Part shown: piece by piece, positions 9,162 to 16,820 of the stretch
How positions within the stretch are numbered: the stretch's first letter is position 1
How the letters are laid out: every line of letters begins with the position of its first letter
DNA from: Acutalibacter sp. 1XD8-33
GTDB lineage: Bacteria > Bacillota > Clostridia > Oscillospirales > Acutalibacteraceae
Reading direction: 5' to 3'
Length of the DNA: 64,000 bases
Assembly (NCBI RefSeq): GCF_003612555.1
Contig: NZ_RAZF01000013.1
Location: 41,247 to 105,246 of the forward strand
Position numbers and translations under genes: made by a program
Notes under the pieces: model-generated
Seen by the model: only the letters and a program-made list of their open reading frames with translations
What the model was told of the DNA's origin: nothing
Database searches by the model: none

Positions 9162-9392
9162 ATGCGAAAAAAAGACGGTCGGAACAAAACCCAGGAACTC
9201 AGGCCGGAGATCGACTATCGGGAGCACGAAATGCCGGATCAGGAAGCATTCCCGGACATCTCTAACGTGGCCTCGGCTAACGAGTGCACGGGGCTCATGT
9301 ACCGCTCACCGGTAGACGGGGCAGAACGGGAAAGCTACAAAGAACTCTCCTCTATGGCGATTCCCAAGGAAGAACCGGAGGAGGAAGTGTAG
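9162..9392 (+). CDS. small acidic protein of unknown function
   Basis: The 76-residue product is hydrophilic, with no signal peptide or membrane helix. It starts with a basic RKKDGRN segment and ends EEPEEEV. A central NVASANECTGLMY segment carries its only Cys and looks like a conserved motif of small clostridial proteins, but I cannot name a family. The ATG follows GGGAGGCGAAGT, a strong ribosome site, which is the main reason for accepting it. A terminator lies 85 bases downstream. Confidence 0.6.
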   Translation: MRKKDGRNKTQELRPEIDYREHEMPDQEAFPDISNVASANECTGLMYRSPVDGAERESYKELSSMAIPKEEPEEEV

Positions 9393-9476
9393 GCAGCGTT
9401 GTCCGGCGCGGCAGTGAACTAGGGAGTCGGTATCTTCCGGATTCCCAAGCACACGGCTACGATAGAGCGCAAAAAA

Positions 9477-9516
9477 CCAGCCAAAGCTATAGCGGCATTG
9501 GCTGGTCTGCTTTTTT
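9477..9516. terminator. bidirectional rho-independent terminator
   Basis: ACCAGCCAA (9477-9485) pairs with TTGGCTGGT (9498-9506). T-runs follow on the plus strand, and A-runs precede it so that the minus-strand reading also ends in T. It can serve both converging genes. Confidence 0.8.
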
Positions 9517-9533
9517 AAAAGGCGGCTTCTATC

Positions 9534-10073
9534 CTAATTTCGGCCAAACTTTTCGAATTTCAGCGGCCGGGGGATGTACTTTTTGATGGCGTCCCGCAAG
9601 TCCTCGTCCGGATCGAACACCACCAGGGTTTTTCCGGTTTTGCCGCTACGAACAATCATGTACCAGGAATCTCGGTGGTCGGCAAACTGAGTGGCAAATA
9701 CCCGGGTGTCGAAGGAGCGGGTTTTTAGCCGGGCCTCGTTTTCGGTGTATTTGCCGATATCCTCGCAGGAATCGCACTCAAAAGAGGTCATCCGCTTGCG
9801 GGTAGAGCGGTTCATGATCTTGTCCACCGTGACGAAGCCGTTGGTGAGGCTGTACTCGAATTCCAGCATCCGCATGGAGATCAGCTTGTAGCCGCCCCAT
9901 ATGGCGCCGGCGGCGATGAGCAGGGTGATCATGGGCATCCCTATGATCAGGAGCCCTACAAAAAAGCCCAGAAAGGTCACAACCGTAACGCCAATTACCA
10001 CGCCGGCCACAACCAAAGCGTCTGTGCTCTCAAATTTTTTCTTTACCATGCGTTCTACAAAGACATCGCCCAT
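9534..10073 (-). CDS. membrane protein, DUF6106-like
   Basis: The 179-residue protein has two close membrane helices near the N-terminus (about residues 20-62) and a cytoplasmic C-terminal domain with three Cys, including the CDSCED motif. It resembles the uncharacterised DUF6106 proteins of Clostridia. The C-terminal domain has the look of a small PH-like beta domain (EYSLTNGFVTVDKI), but that is inference. It has its own promoter at 10156-10184 and shares a terminator with the small gene on the opposite strand. No function is known. Confidence 0.7.
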   Translation of the reverse strand: MGDVFVERMVKKKFESTDALVVAGVVIGVTVVTFLGFFVGLLIIGMPMITLLIAAGAIWGGYKLISMRMLEFEYSLTNGFVTVDKIMNRSTRKRMTSFECDSCEDIGKYTENEARLKTRSFDTRVFATQFADHRDSWYMIVRSGKTGKTLVVFDPDEDLRDAIKKYIPRPLKFEKFGRN

Positions 10074-10155
10074 TTTTACAAATCCTTTCTTTTGGGAAAA
10101 TACATTACTAATTCGTCTGGAAAGACAAAGATCAAAAGCTGCTTCCTTCTAAAAA

Positions 10156-10184
10156 ATTATACCATATTTTAGAGGGAAATCCAA
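10156..10184 (-). promoter_or_regulatory. promoter of the DUF6106-like gene
   Basis: On the minus strand TTGGAT (10184-10179) and TATAAT (10161-10156) are 17 bp apart. Confidence 0.65.
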
Positions 10185-10202
10185 GAGCGCGACGCTCATT
10201 TT

Positions 10203-10631
10203 TCAAATGTTTTTCCGGCGGGGGTTCCCTTCTTCGTCAAAGAAGCGCTTCAGCGCTCGCTCTACCGGGAAAATGGAGGCGATCAGCAGGACCAACTGTA
10301 CGGCTGTAAGCCCCAGGCTCAGCCAGCTGAACGCGTCCGTGTACTCCTCCGCCCCCAGCTTGCCGGGGTTCCACCGGGCAAGGGCCAGGGAGCCCAGAAA
10401 AAACACCGCCGCAGAGAAACAAAGACTCCCGATTCCCCAAGCCCGCCAGATCCGCCCGATCTTTTGGTGAGCAAAATCCCAGGCGGCTTGACTTTTCGAG
10501 GACCGGGCGGTACGGTAGCCGTAGAGGCAATTTATATCCTTGGGCGGGCGCTTCTTCCAGAGAAAGCCGAAGAACACCATGGTCCCCGGGATAAGCAGGG
10601 TGAAACACAGAGTGGTAAGCCAAAGCCACAT
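10203..10631 (-). CDS. SdpI-like membrane protein
   Basis: A 142-residue protein with about four membrane helices. Between the first and second it carries the signature NCLYGYRTARSSKSQAAWDFAHQ, matching the GYR-S-S-W-A-H pattern of SdpI/DUF1648-type proteins. In Bacillus SdpI gives immunity to the SdpC toxin, but most family members have no known toxin partner, and none is visible here. The start is the ATG at 10631 after AGGAGGAAATCCC; the longer upstream frame runs into repeat sequence and is discarded. Confidence 0.75.
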   Translation of the reverse strand: MWLWLTTLCFTLLIPGTMVFFGFLWKKRPPKDINCLYGYRTARSSKSQAAWDFAHQKIGRIWRAWGIGSLCFSAAVFFLGSLALARWNPGKLGAEEYTDAFSWLSLGLTAVQLVLLIASIFPVERALKRFFDEEGNPRRKNI

Positions 10632-10669
10632 GGGATTTCCTCCTTTTTTACTATGATACCATCCGGCGC

Positions 10670-10935
10670 AGGAGATGTCAAGCCGTCGGGGGGGGCTAAG
10701 GTGCGTGGCTTTTGGAGTAGTGATTTTTGGAGTAGTGGAAGGCCTTCGTTGCAAATGGCGCGACTCCGGCAAGGTCGTGGGGTTTCGCCCCCACACGACG
10801 ACCAGCTTAAGACCAGCTGGACCGGTCGACATGTCTGGCTTTACCGCACACAACTAACCAGGGTAAAAGTTTCGTCCACCTTTTCAAAGGTGGTGGAGTT
10901 CTTAGGGGCAACGCCCCTAAGCCGCCGGAGGCCAA
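10670..10935 (+). repeat. mosaic hairpin repeat upstream of pheS
   Basis: Contains CAGGGTAAAAGTTTCG followed by a perfect stem CCACCTTT/AAAGGTGG at 10876-10893, then TTAGGGGC-AAC-GCCCCTAA at 10902-10920 and the conserved tail GCCGGAGGCC. This is the cleanest copy of the two-hairpin module in the window. The left part (10670-10855) carries less clear repeat fragments such as GGACCGGTC. Confidence 0.7.
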
Positions 10936-10973
10936 AACATCGTCCCCAAAAGCGCGCTCCGGGGAAAAATTTC

Positions 10974-11002
10974 TTGAAACCCGGTGGGGAAAGTGCTATA
11001 AT
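10974..11002 (+). promoter_or_regulatory. promoter of the pheS operon
   Basis: TTGAAA at 10974-10979 and TATAAT at 10997-11002 with a 17-bp spacer. Only about 40 bases of leader remain before the ATG of pheS, so there is no room for a T-box riboswitch. Confidence 0.8.
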
Positions 11003-11047
11003 GGACGCATCTTATATATTGAATGCAACGAAGGAGAATCGGGCAAG

Positions 11048-12076
11048 ATGAAGGAAACAATAGACGGGCTGCGGGAGAGCTTTGAGCAAGAGCTTTCCAA
11101 AGCGGTCAGCAGTGAAGCGGTGGAAAAGCTGCGAGTGGCTTATTTGGGAAAAAAGGGTTCTGTCACCGAGCTGCTCAAGGGCCTGAAAAATGCCAGCGCT
11201 GACCAGAAAAAAGAACTGGGCCAGCATATCAACCAGCTGAAAAAACAGGTGGAGGAAAAACTCCTCCACCAGATTGAGGCCATTCAGGCGGCAGAGGAGC
11301 AGAGGGCTATCGATGGGGCGGAGCAGTACGACGTGACCCTGCCCGCAGGCGGCGACCCGGGCTCTTACCATCCCATCACCATAGTACAGCGGCAATTGGA
11401 AGAGATTTTTACCTCCATGGGCTTTACAGTTGAGGATTATCCGGAGATCGTAACGGATTACGAGTGCTTTGAAGCGGTAAATGTTCCTAAAGACCATCCC
11501 GCCCGGGATATGCAGGACACCTATTATCTGGAGAACGGCCAGCTGCTGAAAACCCAGACCTCCGCCGCCCAGAACGCTATTCTGCGCAAGTACGGCGCGC
11601 CCTGCCGGTCTATCTTCCCGGGACGGTGCTTCCGCAACGAGGCCACCGACGCCAGCCACGAGAACACCTTCTTCCAGATGGAAGGGATCATGGTGGACAA
11701 GGATATCTCCATTTCTAATTTGATTTATTTTATGAAAACCATGCTTAGCGAGGTCTTTGAGCGGGACGTGAAGGTGCGGCTGCGGCCGGGCTTTTTCCCC
11801 TTCGTGGAGCCGGGCTTTGAACTGGACATCAACTGTCTGATCTGCGGCGGCGAGGGTTGTTCCACCTGCCACCATTCCGGTTGGGTGGAGCTGTGCCCCT
11901 GCGGGATGATTCACCCCAACGTGCTGAAAATGGGCGGCGTGGATCCTGAAAAATACACCGGCTTTGCCTTCGGCCTGGGGCTCACCCGGCTGGTGATGAT
12001 GAAATACGGCGTCAAGGATATCCGGGACCTGAACAGCGGCAATCTGAAGGCCCTCAGCCAGTTCCGGCACGAGTAA
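11048..12076 (+). CDS. pheS: phenylalanine--tRNA ligase alpha subunit
   Basis: A 342-residue catalytic subunit that charges tRNA-Phe in an alpha2-beta2 complex. Residues 1-90 form the usual coiled-coil arm that binds tRNA. The class II core follows, with motif 2 (SIFPGRCFRNEATDASHENTF starts near residue 184) and motif 3 (FAFGLGLTRLVMMKYG near the C-terminus). The Cys-rich loop INCLICGGEGCSTCHHSGW is normal for this subunit. Length is typical. It is the first gene of a pheS-small gene-pheT operon. Confidence 0.97.
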   Translation: MKETIDGLRESFEQELSKAVSSEAVEKLRVAYLGKKGSVTELLKGLKNASADQKKELGQHINQLKKQVEEKLLHQIEAIQAAEEQRAIDGAEQYDVTLPAGGDPGSYHPITIVQRQLEEIFTSMGFTVEDYPEIVTDYECFEAVNVPKDHPARDMQDTYYLENGQLLKTQTSAAQNAILRKYGAPCRSIFPGRCFRNEATDASHENTFFQMEGIMVDKDISISNLIYFMKTMLSEVFERDVKVRLRPGFFPFVEPGFELDINCLICGGEGCSTCHHSGWVELCPCGMIHPNVLKMGGVDPEKYTGFAFGLGLTRLVMMKYGVKDIRDLNSGNLKALSQFRHE

Positions 12077-12088
12077 AAGGAGGACACG

Positions 12089-12367
12089 ATGCAGATAGAC
12101 AATAAGACGATCACGGGAAATGTCAACCAATCCCAGCCCCAGGCCCCGGCTGGCAGGCCGGCCTCCGCAAGTATGAACCAGCTGTTTATGGCAATGGTGG
12201 AGAGCATGAAGCGTGCCAAGGATATGCGCCAGCTGAAGGAGGAGGACGAGACCCTGAGGATCCTGTATGAAACGCTGGACAGACAGATGGGCAAGGACAA
12301 CGGGAAATCCACTGCTCAGCAGCTGCAGGAGATTTTAGACAAGCTGGCGCCTAAGACCGCCGGATGA
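12089..12367 (+). CDS. small protein encoded between pheS and pheT
   Basis: The ORF specifies 92 residues: a Gln/Pro/Ala-rich N-terminal third followed by a helical, charged segment (KRAKDMRQLKEEDETLRILYETL) likely to form a short coiled coil. It has a good ribosome site (AAAGGAGG, 5 bases before ATG), is 12 bases after pheS and in the same direction, so it is almost certainly cotranscribed. I do not recognise the family. It could be a phage-like or accessory small protein or may have some link to the synthetase; nothing in the sequence decides. Confidence 0.65.
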   Translation: MQIDNKTITGNVNQSQPQAPAGRPASASMNQLFMAMVESMKRAKDMRQLKEEDETLRILYETLDRQMGKDNGKSTAQQLQEILDKLAPKTAG

Positions 12368-12374
12368 TTGCAGA

Positions 12375-12391
12375 TTGTGAATACAGGTTCT
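12375..12391. repeat. solitary IS5-type end sequence
   Basis: TTGTGAATACAGGTTCT is identical to the right terminal sequence of the IS5 remnant at 16132-16149. It lies alone in the gap before pheT. Either an element was lost here or the end sequence has been copied on its own. Confidence 0.5.
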
Positions 12392-12441
12392 TTAGAAGAG
12401 TCATTGGTTTTGACGCATGAAGTGAGGAAAGAAGGAAAACT

Positions 12442-14805
12442 ATGTTAATCTCAATGAACTGGATAAGCGACTTTGTGGACCTCTCTGGCCTGGATCTGCC
12501 GGCCCTGATCCAGCGCTTCACCCTCTCTACCGCCGAGGTGGAGGAGGTTATGGAGATGGGCCGGGACCTGCGGGACGTGGTGGCGGGGAAGATCCTCTCC
12601 GTGGAGAACCATCCCGACTCCAAAAAGCTCCACCTCTTAAAGGTGGACGGCGGCGACAAGATCTACGACGTGGTCTGCGGCGCCCCCAACGTACGGGAGG
12701 GCCTCATCGTCCCCTTTGTGAAGGAGGGGGGCATGGTGGCGGGCCAGGAGATCTCCTGCGCGAAAATCGCCGGGTACGAGAGCCACGGCATGTGCTGCTC
12801 GGAGCACGAGCTGGGCATCTCCGCCGACCACTCCGGCCTGATGGAGTTGCCGGAGGACTCCCCCATTGGCAAGGATATCACCGAGATTTATGCCATCAAA
12901 GACACGGTGTTCGAGGTGGACAACAAGTCCCTGACCAACCGCCCGGATCTGTGGGGGCACTACGGTATCGCCCGGGAGTTCGCCGCCCTCACCGGCCGGG
13001 AGCTGCGGCCCCTGGAGACCGTCTCCCTGGAGGCCTTCGACCAGTTGGACCCCATTGCCATCGACGTGCAGGATCAGGAGCTCTGCTTCCGCTATACCGG
13101 CCTGAAGGTGCGGAACATCACGAAAAATGTCAGCCCGGTGAACATGCGCATCCGCCTGTTCTACTGCGGCAGCCGGGCCATCAACCTGCTGGCGGACCTG
13201 ACCAACTACCTGATGCTGGAGATGGGCCAGCCGATGCACGCTTTCGACTGCGCCAAAGTGGACCGCATTGAGGTGAAGCGCTTCCCCGAGGCCTTCTCCT
13301 TCACCACCCTGGACGGCGTGGAGAGGAAGGTGGACGAGAATACCCTGATGATCTGCTCCGGCGGCAAGCCCGTGGCCGTGGCGGGCATCATGGGCGGCCT
13401 GGACTCGGAGATTGAGGGGGACACCGACAGCCTGCTGCTGGAATCCGCCAATTTCGACGCGGCCAGCGTGCGGAAGTCCTCCACCCGGCTGGGTCTGCGC
13501 ACGGATGCCTCCATGCGCTATGAGAAAACCCTGGACCCGGAGATGACCGTGCCCGCCATCGGCCGGTTTATGAAACTGCTTCTAGATGTGGACCCCGAGG
13601 CCCAAGTGATCTCCCGCCTGACGGACGTGTATGTGAAACATTACCCAGAGGTGGAGCTGACCTTTGACAAGGCCTACGTGGACCGGTATACGGGCATAGA
13701 GATTGAGAACAGCCGAATTCTCGATACCCTGCGCTCCCTGGGCTTTGGCGCGGATTGCAGCGCGGACCGGTTTACCGTGAAGGTGCCCAGCTGGCGGGCT
13801 ACCAAAGACGTAACCATTAAGGCGGACATTATCGAGGAGATTACCCGTGTTTATGGCTATGACAACTTCGCGGTTTCCACCACCCTCAGCCCCCTCTATC
13901 CCCAAAAGAAAAGCCCCCAAAATAAAACCGACAATTTTGTAAAGGATATTCTGGTACAGAGCTATCAGCTTCATGAGGTACATTCCTATATTTGGGCGGA
14001 TGCAAAAAAGGCAAAGAGCCTGGGGCTGGAACCGGAGGAGAACGTGCGGCTCATCAACGCCCAGACTCCTGACCATGAGGTCCTTCGCCGGAGTATGGGC
14101 CCTACTCTGCTGGCGGTTTTGCAGGAGAATCGCTCCTTTGCGGCAGAATTCGGCGTGTTTGAAATCGGTCGGGTCTGCGAGGGGCTGCTTCCCGACGGTC
14201 TGTGCAGCGAGCGGAAAAAGCTGGGAATCGCCCTGTACAGCCGCGTTAAAACGGAAAAGGAGCTGTATTTCCAACTTATCGAAATGGTGAAAGCCCTGGG
14301 CCGCGGCGTGAAACGTCAGGAGTTCCAGCTGGCAAACGCCTCTGCCGCCTACGGATGGCAGCATCCCCGGAACACTGCTGTGATTATGGCCGCGGGCAGG
14401 ACCCTGGGCTGGCTGTGCGCCCTGAAGCCCTCTGTGGCAAAGAACATCGACAAGAAGGCTGCGGTGGTCTGCGCCCAGCTGGATATGGATGAGTTTGCCC
14501 TGCTGCCGGACGGCGGCCTGACCTATCAGGAGCCCTCCCGCTTTCCGGGAATCGATATCGACTTGTCTCTGCTGCTGCCGGAAGGCATGCGCTTTGCGGA
14601 TATGGAGTCCGCCTGGGTCGGCATGGGAGACAGCCTGAAAGACGTGTCTCTCATCGATTCGTTCATCCAGAACGGTCAGAAGAGCCTGACCCTGCGGTTC
14701 GCCTTCTCCTCCAATGAAAAAACGCTTTCCAAGGAGGAGGTCCAGCCGGTGGTGGACGGTGTTGTGGAAAAGCTGGCAAAAGCCGGCGTGGCGCTGAGGG
14801 GTTGA
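12442..14805 (+). CDS. pheT: phenylalanine--tRNA ligase beta subunit
   Basis: A full-length 787-residue beta subunit. Domains in order are a tRNA-binding EMAP-like domain (about 40-150, beginning VGKILSVENHPDSKKLHLLKVD pattern), the B3/B4 editing domain that hydrolyses mischarged Tyr-tRNA (about 200-390), the B5 domain, the inactive class II core and the C-terminal ferredoxin-fold anticodon-binding domain (last 90 residues, FPGIDIDLSLL to AKAGVALRG). It works with PheS. The ribosome site is GAGGAAAGAAGG. The stop codon overlaps the promoter of the next gene. Confidence 0.97.
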   Translation: MLISMNWISDFVDLSGLDLPALIQRFTLSTAEVEEVMEMGRDLRDVVAGKILSVENHPDSKKLHLLKVDGGDKIYDVVCGAPNVREGLIVPFVKEGGMVAGQEISCAKIAGYESHGMCCSEHELGISADHSGLMELPEDSPIGKDITEIYAIKDTVFEVDNKSLTNRPDLWGHYGIAREFAALTGRELRPLETVSLEAFDQLDPIAIDVQDQELCFRYTGLKVRNITKNVSPVNMRIRLFYCGSRAINLLADLTNYLMLEMGQPMHAFDCAKVDRIEVKRFPEAFSFTTLDGVERKVDENTLMICSGGKPVAVAGIMGGLDSEIEGDTDSLLLESANFDAASVRKSSTRLGLRTDASMRYEKTLDPEMTVPAIGRFMKLLLDVDPEAQVISRLTDVYVKHYPEVELTFDKAYVDRYTGIEIENSRILDTLRSLGFGADCSADRFTVKVPSWRATKDVTIKADIIEEITRVYGYDNFAVSTTLSPLYPQKKSPQNKTDNFVKDILVQSYQLHEVHSYIWADAKKAKSLGLEPEENVRLINAQTPDHEVLRRSMGPTLLAVLQENRSFAAEFGVFEIGRVCEGLLPDGLCSERKKLGIALYSRVKTEKELYFQLIEMVKALGRGVKRQEFQLANASAAYGWQHPRNTAVIMAAGRTLGWLCALKPSVAKNIDKKAAVVCAQLDMDEFALLPDGGLTYQEPSRFPGIDIDLSLLLPEGMRFADMESAWVGMGDSLKDVSLIDSFIQNGQKSLTLRFAFSSNEKTLSKEEVQPVVDGVVEKLAKAGVALRG

Positions 14806-14830
14806 CTTTCCCAGCAAAGTCTAGTACAAT
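14802..14830 (+). promoter_or_regulatory. promoter of ireB
   Basis: TTGACT at 14802-14807 and TACAAT at 14825-14830 are spaced by 17 bp. The -35 box overlaps the pheT stop codon, so ireB has an independent start of transcription. Confidence 0.75.
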
Positions 14831-14875
14831 AAACGGTATATCATAAAAAATCTTACCGATGTGGAGGTGGCGGAA

Positions 14876-15127
14876 ATGCCAGAGGACCACAATACGATTA
14901 CCTTTTCCCTGGACGAGGTGCGCGAGGCTGACATGAAGCGCATCCTATTGACAGTCTATGACGCGCTTAAGGAGAAGGGCTACAATCCCATCAGCCAGAT
15001 CGTGGGCTACCTGCTGTCAGAAGATCCCACCTACATTACCACCCACAACAATGCCCGTAGCTTGATCCGCCGCATCGACCGGGATGAATTGCTGAAAGCC
15101 ATGGTGCGGACCTATCTGGGCGAGTGA
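14876..15127 (+). CDS. ireB: IreB family regulatory phosphoprotein
   Basis: The 83-residue product matches IreB (formerly DUF965) nearly end to end, including [37 protein letters not shown] and [14 protein letters not shown]. In Enterococcus IreB is phosphorylated on N-terminal Thr residues by the PASTA kinase IreK and affects cephalosporin tolerance; the NTITF segment here provides a Thr in that region. Start at ATG 14876 is five bases after GGAGGTGG; the upstream GTG at 14861 would include the ribosome site. The gene is often followed by yqgF/ruvX, which is absent here. Confidence 0.9.
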   Translation: MPEDHNTITFSLDEVREADMKRILLTVYDALKEKGYNPISQIVGYLLSEDPTYITTHNNARSLIRRIDRDELLKAMVRTYLGE

Positions 15128-15159
15128 GAAAACTATACTATAAAAAGCGTGGTGACTGA

Positions 15160-15462
15160 ATGAGCGAGCAGAAGAAAACCGCCGGGAACGGATTTCCCAC
15201 TTATAAGGGCAAGCCTTTGGTGCGCAGCGGGGACACCATCTATTATGGCAGTATGAAGGATAAATACGTTATCAAGATGGACGTGAAATCCAAGAAAAAG
15301 GTGGGGGATCTGGAGGTGGCTGAAAAGGTCACGGTGCAGCTGATGTACACCGACCCAGAGATCCGGACCCGCAAACAGATCGTAAAGACCAGCGAGAAAG
15401 ACGGTCTTTATCTGGCGCTGGACATTGCCGACGCGTGGCTGACCCGGGCGTTGGCCGAGTAA
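15160..15462 (+). CDS. conserved-looking small basic protein
   Basis: 100 residues, soluble, Lys-rich, with no signal peptide. The central part (YKGKPLVRSGDTIYYGSMKDKYVIKMDV) looks like an all-beta barrel fold, followed by a C-terminal helix. I do not recognise a named family. It lies 32 bases after ireB in the same direction and ends at a terminator, so the two are probably cotranscribed. The ribosome site is weak (GTGGTGA). Confidence 0.65.
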   Translation: MSEQKKTAGNGFPTYKGKPLVRSGDTIYYGSMKDKYVIKMDVKSKKKVGDLEVAEKVTVQLMYTDPEIRTRKQIVKTSEKDGLYLALDIADAWLTRALAE

Positions 15463-15484
15463 GAAAAACGAAATCAAGAATGAG

Positions 15485-15522
15485 AACGGGCGTGCCGGAA
15501 AGGGCGGCGCCCGTTTTTGCTT
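15485..15522 (+). terminator. rho-independent terminator
   Basis: ACGGGCG and a further GCC pair with GGC and CGCCCGT around a GGAAAG loop; TTTTTGCTTTT follows. It ends the ireB unit. Confidence 0.75.
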
Positions 15523-15567
15523 TTCGGAAAGACTGAACCCGCTACGGTCAAATTATATAGTTAATTA

Positions 15568-16149
15568 AGAAACTGTATTCATAAGCGCTTGAGTAAGATA
15601 TGGAAATGGGAGATTTTGACCATAGCCTCAGCGGATGAGATGGAAATCTTATATTCTTTACTCTAAGACGTCTGGAATGATTGAGCTAAGAGAGGGTGCG
15701 TTCAACCACCTATCATCAAGGAAGTTTTTTTCATTGGTGGGACTTGATTTTCTCTGAAATATCAACACCAAGGTCAAGCTGCTGCTTTAAATCAGAAACG
15801 AAAGTATCCCGATACCCAGCATCTGCACAGAACTTTTGAATAGATGGATATTGCTCATACGCTCGTTTAGCGGTGGATATTCCGCCTTTTGTGTCATGAA
15901 TATTGGCGGCATGAACCACAACAAACAGCAAACAACCCAACACATCAACTACGATGTGCCGTTTTCTGCCTTTCGCTTTTTCCCTCCGTCAATGCCCGTC
16001 TTACTCCATGTGCAGTTGCGCATCCTTGTATAGAGCGGGGCGATTTCTTCCCACTGCTCATCTGTCAAGTCGCTCGGGTACGACTCTCACACTTTTTCTT
16101 CCATATCTCCATTTTACCGCAGACTTTTCCTCTTGTGAATACAGGTTCT
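15568..16149 (-). mobile_element. IS5-family insertion sequence remnant
   Basis: Terminal inverted repeats are AGAAACTGTATTCATAAG at 15568-15585 and, on the other strand, AGAACCTGTATTCACAAG at 16149-16132 (16 of 18 match). On the minus strand the transposase begins YPSDLTDEQWEEIAPLYTRMRN near 16080, typical of IS5 transposases. It jumps after about 28 codons to the central GKKRKAENG region, then shifts frame into VLGCLLFVVVHAANIHDTKGG and AGYRDTF. Most of the first domain and the whole C-terminus with the final catalytic Glu are gone. At 582 bp it is about half of a normal element and cannot transpose by itself. Confidence 0.75.
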
Positions 16150-16420
16150 AAGTACCGGAATAGAGAGTTCTGGTGCCGAGGGTACTATGTAGACACAACG
16201 GGCAAGAATGCGAAAAAGATATAGGAGTACATCCGACACCAGTTGGACGAGGATAAAGCCGGAGAAGAGCTGACGATGGGGAACTTCTAAAGAGCCCGTT
16301 TACGGGCCGCAGATAAGAACCGCACGCAGATGCGTGCCAACGCGACGTGACGCGTGGCTTGAATCATAGGGCTTTGCCCGCATATGAAATACCCCCGACT
16401 TCGCCGGGGGATTTCTATTT
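16150..16420 (+). mobile_element. IS200/IS605-family remnant (tnpA 3' end and right end)
   Basis: The translation KYRNREFWCRGYYVDTTGKNAKKI, an in-frame stop, then EYIRHQLDEDK matches the C-terminal part of TnpA, the Y1-HUH transposase of IS200/IS605 elements. The 5' part of the gene is absent. Downstream, AATCATAGGGCTTTGCCCGC and a CCCCCG/CGGGGG hairpin at 16392-16410 followed by a T-rich run look like the subterminal structures of the right end. The fragment abuts the IS5 remnant exactly, suggesting IS5 inserted into tnpA and the other half was later lost. Confidence 0.65.
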
Positions 16421-16820
16421 TTGCCTTTCGGACGATCCTTTCCTTGTTTAACACAGAGTTTTAGGAGCATTCTATGCTGTGTCACCATGGAGCAGGGGCA
16501 TCCGACCAGAAAGCCGGGTGGATAAACTACTTTGCCCCTTACAGAATAAATTCCATTGTCCTGCGGCCCCAATGCCACTATCTTTCGAACGGGCAACAGC
16601 TTACCGAAAGGCTGCTATATTATATAAGGAAAGCCCAATGGAGAGAAACTGCTGTGGGCCTTAAGCGACTGTGTTCACAGCCTGCAATCCCCGGGCTCTG
16701 TCAGAGTGGCTCCGCGTTAAATTTCTCTGCCATACCGTTAGAATCCGTGAAAATGGATCGTTCTTGATCCGCTCTGAGAATTCTCGCTCATCCGGCAAAC
16801 TTCCCTTATGAATGCGGATT
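16421..16820. other. non-coding stretch with IS-end-like sequences
   Basis: No gene is supported. ACTGTGTTCACAGCCTGCAAT at 16668 resembles the sequence just after the TIGR03915 gene at 53520. TAGAATCCG at 16738-16746 and CGGATTCTA at 16816-16824 are inverted, and the second is preceded by TTATGAATG like the IS5 ends, so a small non-autonomous IS5-type derivative is possible. Confidence 0.4.

Noticed and set aside
10860..11047. T-box riboswitch before pheS
   Set aside because: Phe-RS genes in Firmicutes often have one, but the promoter at 10974-11002 leaves only about 45 bases of leader, and no AGGGTGGNACCGCG-type motif is present.
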